This document shows positions 5,923 through 8,960 of a DNA stretch of 8,960 nt, piece by piece. The notes beneath the pieces were generated by a model. The model was given only the letters and a program-made list of their open reading frames with translations. It was not told where the DNA came from and ran no database searches. Both the position numbers and the translations under genes were made by a program. Position 1 is the first letter of the stretch. Every line of letters begins with the position of its first letter. This DNA is from an uncultured Lachnospiraceae bacterium (lineage in GTDB: Bacteria; Bacillota; Clostridia; Lachnospirales; Lachnospiraceae). The stretch spans positions 1-8,960 of the forward strand of contig CALAEX010000151.1 in the NCBI GenBank assembly GCA_937891165.1. The letters are read 5' to 3'.

Positions 5923-7222
5923 AATAGAAATGAGTAGTGTTGAGGATATTCGTGCTGACTTGGCAAGGACAGAGAAAGGTAATATATGTCAGACAATTAA
6001 CAATTGTGTGATGGTTTTGCAACGGGACCCTTTGCTTCGAGGTGCTATACGGAAGAATGAATTATCTGGAAAAATAGATATTGTTGGAAATCTTGGGTGG
6101 CATCGTAATTCCTCTAATTTGACTGATACAGATGTGTACCAAATTCAATGGTATATGGAGAAAAACTATGGTTTGAAAAATGACCGAAATATTAGTAAAG
6201 CAATGAATATTGTAGCAAATGAAAACAGATATCATCCAATTCGGGATTGTTTAGAAAAACTCAAATGGGATGGTGTACCACGCATTGATTCTCTCCTAAC
6301 GAAATATTTAGGAGTAGAGAATAATAGTTACACAAAAGAGATGATGCGACTTTTAATGATGGCTACTATACGCAGAATCTATGAACCAGGATGTAAATTT
6401 GAAATTATGGTTTGTTTGGTAGGTGGACAAGGAGCAGGAAAGTCTACTTTCTTTCGTTTCCTTGCTATTCAGGATGAGTGGTTTTCAGATGATTTGAAAC
6501 GAATGGATGATGATAATGTATATCGGAAGATGCAAGGGCATTGGATTATTGAAATGTCGGAAATGATTGCTACAGTCAATGCAAAAAGCATTGAAGATAT
6601 TAAATCTTTTATTAGTAGACAGAAAGAAACTTATAAAATTCCATATGAAACACATCCTGAAGATAGACCAAGACAATGCGTATTTGTGGGAACTTCTAAT
6701 AGCATGGATTTTTTACCACTTGACCGTACAGGAAATAGAAGATTTGCACCTATATTAGTACATGCAGAACGAGTACAAAAGCATATTTTAGAAGATGAAG
6801 AAGAATCTAGACAATATATTTTGCAGGCATGGGCAGAGGCAATGACAATTTATCAAAGCAGTTCCTATGAATTGAAGTTATCAAAAGAAACGGAACAATA
6901 TCTGAAGGAAATGCAGAAAGAATTTATGCCAGAAGATGCAAAAGTGGGAATAATACAGAACTGGTTAGATGAATTATCAGCAGATTATGTATGCAGTATA
7001 ATGATTTATAAAGAAGCATTGCACCACGAATATGACACTCCAAAAGATTGGGAATTGAAGGAAATTAACAATGTGATGAACTATAGCATTATTGGCTGGG
7101 AAAAGGTTTCTTCTCATAGATTTGCTGGATATGGCATACAGAGAGGTTGGAAAAGAGTAGTAAGTAAACAGGAATTTCAAAAGTTGTCGGAAAGTGTAGT
7201 AACACCATTTGATAAGAAATAG
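5915..7222 (+). CDS. VapE/VirE-family P-loop replication protein
   Basis: A 435-residue protein of the virulence-associated E family (VirE/VapE, PF05272), related to the helicase part of phage-type primase-helicases. Walker A is at residues 170-178 (GGQGAGKST). A Walker B-like strand is HWIIEMSEM (209-217). A sensor-like FVGTSN (257-262) and an arginine pair in GNRRFAPI (R275, R276) complete the ATPase. The N-terminal part (about 20-140) includes the WDGVPRID segment typical of the family. The start is uncertain: GTG 5915 overlaps the primase gene by 8 nt, while ATG 5930 lies 8 nt after its stop. Neither has a good Shine-Dalgarno, so translation is probably coupled to the upstream gene, which is now broken. 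With the zinc-finger protein it would start replication at the repeats at 7288-7449. Confidence 0.85.
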   Translation: MLEIEMSSVEDIRADLARTEKGNICQTINNCVMVLQRDPLLRGAIRKNELSGKIDIVGNLGWHRNSSNLTDTDVYQIQWYMEKNYGLKNDRNISKAMNIVANENRYHPIRDCLEKLKWDGVPRIDSLLTKYLGVENNSYTKEMMRLLMMATIRRIYEPGCKFEIMVCLVGGQGAGKSTFFRFLAIQDEWFSDDLKRMDDDNVYRKMQGHWIIEMSEMIATVNAKSIEDIKSFISRQKETYKIPYETHPEDRPRQCVFVGTSNSMDFLPLDRTGNRRFAPILVHAERVQKHILEDEEESRQYILQAWAEAMTIYQSSSYELKLSKETEQYLKEMQKEFMPEDAKVGIIQNWLDELSADYVCSIMIYKEALHHEYDTPKDWELKEINNVMNYSIIGWEKVSSHRFAGYGIQRGWKRVVSKQEFQKLSESVVTPFDKK

Positions 7223-7287
7223 TCGATTTTGTATAAATTTTGTTTTGGCTGAACTGTTATTGATAAAATAAAAGTTTTTTAGGTTTC

Positions 7288-7449
7288 GTTTACAAGTTCT
7301 GTTTACAATCCGATGTTTACAGAAAAGTAAACAAGTTTGTTTATAAGAAAGTATAGGAAATATAAGGTTTTTGAAGACTTGTAAACAATGTAAACGAAAA
7401 ATCTTCAAAAGAGTAATTGTAAACAAAACTTGTAAACAGATAGGTAAAC
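7288..7449. repeat. GTTTAC/GTAAAC iterons, candidate replication origin
   Basis: Nine exact copies of one hexamer occur in 162 bp: GTTTAC at 7288, 7301 and 7315; its complement GTAAAC at 7327, 7381, 7390, 7419, 7432 and 7444; plus a variant GTTTAT at 7339. Many neighbours are 12-14 bp apart. Three copies (7288, 7381, 7432) extend toward AACTTGTAAAC. Left copies face one way and right copies the other. A 9-bp inverted repeat (TTTTGAAGA 7369-7377, TCTTCAAAA 7402-7410) encloses the central pair. Iterons next to a primase/VapE module are characteristic of initiator-binding origins, as in P4-type elements. The origin role is inferred. Confidence 0.65.
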
Positions 7450-7485
7450 AAGAATAATAAAAAGAAGTGGTATTTGAAATAAGCA

Positions 7486-7609
7486 GTTCGTTGTAGTGCA
7501 GTTGCTACAACGGACTATGCCACTCATAGAGTGGTATTAGCCTCGCAGAGCGCCGACTTCTGATACGTAGTGTCAGAAGTAATAAGGCGTTACTTTTGGC
7601 AAAAGTAAC
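7486..7609. other. Candidate oriT: four hairpins upstream of relaxase gene
   Basis: Four hairpins lie in 124 bp just before the MobV start: 7486-7496/7505-7515 (10 of 11 pairs), CCACTC/GAGTGG (7520-7525/7529-7534), CTTCTGATAC/GTGTCAGAAG (7557-7566/7570-7579, one wobble) and a perfect GTTACTTTT/AAAAGTAAC (7589-7597/7601-7609). The stretch between 7535 and 7556 is unusually GC-rich for this window. MobV relaxases act on inverted-repeat oriT sites directly upstream of their own gene. The nick site, probably in or near 7557-7610, cannot be placed. Confidence 0.65.
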
Positions 7610-7612
7610 AAA

Positions 7613-8941
7613 ATGAAAGTTAGTATTTTACAAAGGATAGGAGATGTGATACACATAGCAGGAAGAACGATATCGTTTCCAAAAGGAGACGGAAGCCTAA
7701 CACATAACAACAGGGATTTTATTGCAAATAATGTAGTTGAAGAACGTACAAGCTGGAATAGAACTTATATTAAAGAATCCATATCAAATGCTTACGAAAA
7801 ATGTTTTGGAGAAGATGTTAGAGAATACAATGATAAGCAGAAACGCAAAGATAGGAAAATTGATAATTATGTGAAGAAAATAGAAAATTCAGATAATGGA
7901 GAAAATATTTTTTATGAAAATATTGTGCAACTAGGAACGAAATATGATACTCCCGTAGTGGACGAATATGGAAATTTGACAGAGGTAGCGAAGGAGGCAA
8001 TAAAAGTATTAGAGGAATATGTCAAAACTTTTCAGGAACGGAATCCTAACTTGTATCTGTTTAATTGTGTTCTCCATTTAGATGAAGCAACTCCACATCT
8101 ACATATAGATTATATTCCAGTAGCACATGGATATAAAACAGGGATGAAAACACGAAATAGTCTGTCCAAAGCTTTACAACAGATGGGATTTGAGAAAGGC
8201 AAAGGTAGATATGACAATGAAACTATTGCTTGGGAGAAAAGGGAACGAGAATATTTAACACAGTTATGTCAAGAACGTGGTATAGAAGTAGAAATTAAAG
8301 GTGATAAGCGTGATAATTTGACTTTACCAGAATATAAGTCTGCTATGCGAAAAGTGGAGAAATTGCAAGAACAGGCAGAAGTTTTAGATAGGCAAAATGA
8401 AGAATTGGAGCAAAAGAAGGAAACTTTAGGACAACAGGCAGAGGAACTTCATAGTCAGGTGCAGGAGAAAGAAGAAAAGTATCAAGAACTTACTTTGAGA
8501 GAACAGAGGTTGTTTCAAAAAATCGAGAAGCTGGAGAAAAAAGAAAAAGAAAAACAGAAGATTTTAGATAAAAATGAGTTGAGAATCAGTACCTTGAAGA
8601 TGATAGAAAAAGAAGTAGGTACAGAAACAAAGAAAATAAAAAGTGTCGCAATACCAGTTAATAGTTTCTTTAGTAAAGAAGAATATGTGAAAGTGAAAAA
8701 AAGTGATTGGGAAAATATTGAGGATGCCTTTAGTCGTGCATTGTCAACAAATAATCTTCTTGATAAATACGAAAATAAAATAGAACAGTTGGAAGAAAAA
8801 ATAGAGAAACTCAATGATTTGATGGGGAAAACGAAGAAATTTATCAAAATAAATGGACTGTTAGAAATGTCTCAAGATTTTTTAAAGCAATCGGAGAAAG
8901 AATCTATTAACGTGAGTTCGATAAAAATAAAAGTTCCATAA
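7613..8941 (+). CDS. mobV: MobV-family relaxase (Pre/Mob)
   Basis: A 442-residue Pre/Mob-type relaxase (PF01076). The metal-binding motif HLDEATPHLH (residues 155-164: H155, D157, E158, H162, H164) is complete, and the N-terminal HNNRD (31-35) matches motif I, where H31 corresponds to the catalytic histidine of pMV158 MobM. After the relaxase domain (about 1-240) a long coiled coil follows (about 243-335) and another at about 383-408, as usual in this family. It would nick oriT and lead the strand into a helper's conjugation channel. The ATG at 7613 has no clear Shine-Dalgarno; a perfect hairpin ends 3 nt before it, so the relaxase binding its own oriT could control its expression. No coupling protein or secretion genes are present, so the element is mobilizable rather than self-transmissible as far as visible. 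Confidence 0.93.
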   Translation: MKVSILQRIGDVIHIAGRTISFPKGDGSLTHNNRDFIANNVVEERTSWNRTYIKESISNAYEKCFGEDVREYNDKQKRKDRKIDNYVKKIENSDNGENIFYENIVQLGTKYDTPVVDEYGNLTEVAKEAIKVLEEYVKTFQERNPNLYLFNCVLHLDEATPHLHIDYIPVAHGYKTGMKTRNSLSKALQQMGFEKGKGRYDNETIAWEKREREYLTQLCQERGIEVEIKGDKRDNLTLPEYKSAMRKVEKLQEQAEVLDRQNEELEQKKETLGQQAEELHSQVQEKEEKYQELTLREQRLFQKIEKLEKKEKEKQKILDKNELRISTLKMIEKEVGTETKKIKSVAIPVNSFFSKEEYVKVKKSDWENIEDAFSRALSTNNLLDKYENKIEQLEEKIEKLNDLMGKTKKFIKINGLLEMSQDFLKQSEKESINVSSIKIKVP

Positions 8942-8960
8942 ATGTATTTTTTTGATATAA

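Noticed and set aside
6977..7426. Minus-strand reading frame across the VapE end and iterons
   Set aside because: It is antisense to the VapE gene and runs through the iteron array, with no start signal or motif.
7288..7449. CRISPR array
   Set aside because: The repeated unit is a hexamer in both orientations with irregular short gaps, not long direct repeats with unique spacers.

Overview
The window is AT-rich DNA (about one third G+C by eye) with strong AGGAGG ribosome binding sites and consensus sigma-A promoters. It looks like a Firmicute, most likely a gut clostridium of the Lachnospiraceae type; the genus cannot be fixed from sequence alone. Nearly everything is accessory, mobile DNA. 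The only core-genome trace is a 19-codon piece of the 3' end of tuf (elongation factor Tu).

Left part (1-2100): two tandem consensus promoters, one with a palindromic operator-like site in its spacer, drive a three-gene operon: an Xre-family repressor, an ImmA/IrrE-family metallopeptidase and a PIN-domain RNase-like protein. A hairpin terminator lies between the repressor and the peptidase. The layout resembles a toxin-antitoxin or stress/defence cassette near one end of an integrative element whose remainder lies to the left.

Junction (2001-2372): this gene-free stretch holds an 11-bp tandem repeat (2007-2028), the tuf tail with stop codon (2126-2182), a strong terminator (2206-2239), and three copies of a second, similar repeat in the opposite orientation (2277-2327). 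I read it as an attachment-site region at the 3' end of tuf, with arm-type integrase sites on both sides. That would be expected if two elements sit in tandem.

Right part (2373-8960): an integrative mobilizable element. A zinc-finger protein of the DUF6076 type reads leftward. Divergent from it, a small excisionase-like HTH protein and a tyrosine integrase with a full catalytic set share one promoter. Next is a replication pair: a CHC2 zinc-finger primase-like gene, broken by a 107-bp insertion, and a VapE/VirE-type P-loop protein. An array of GTTTAC/GTAAAC repeats (likely replication origin), a run of hairpins (likely oriT) and a MobV relaxase follow. Integrase/excisionase would move the element in and out, the primase/VapE pair plus iterons would copy the circle, and MobV with oriT would let a helper conjugative element transfer it. 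The right end is not in the window.

The most unusual item is the insertion in the primase gene. It falls exactly inside the zinc-binding motif, is flanked by a 7-bp direct repeat, and can fold into a near-continuous hairpin that brings the two interrupted coding halves together.
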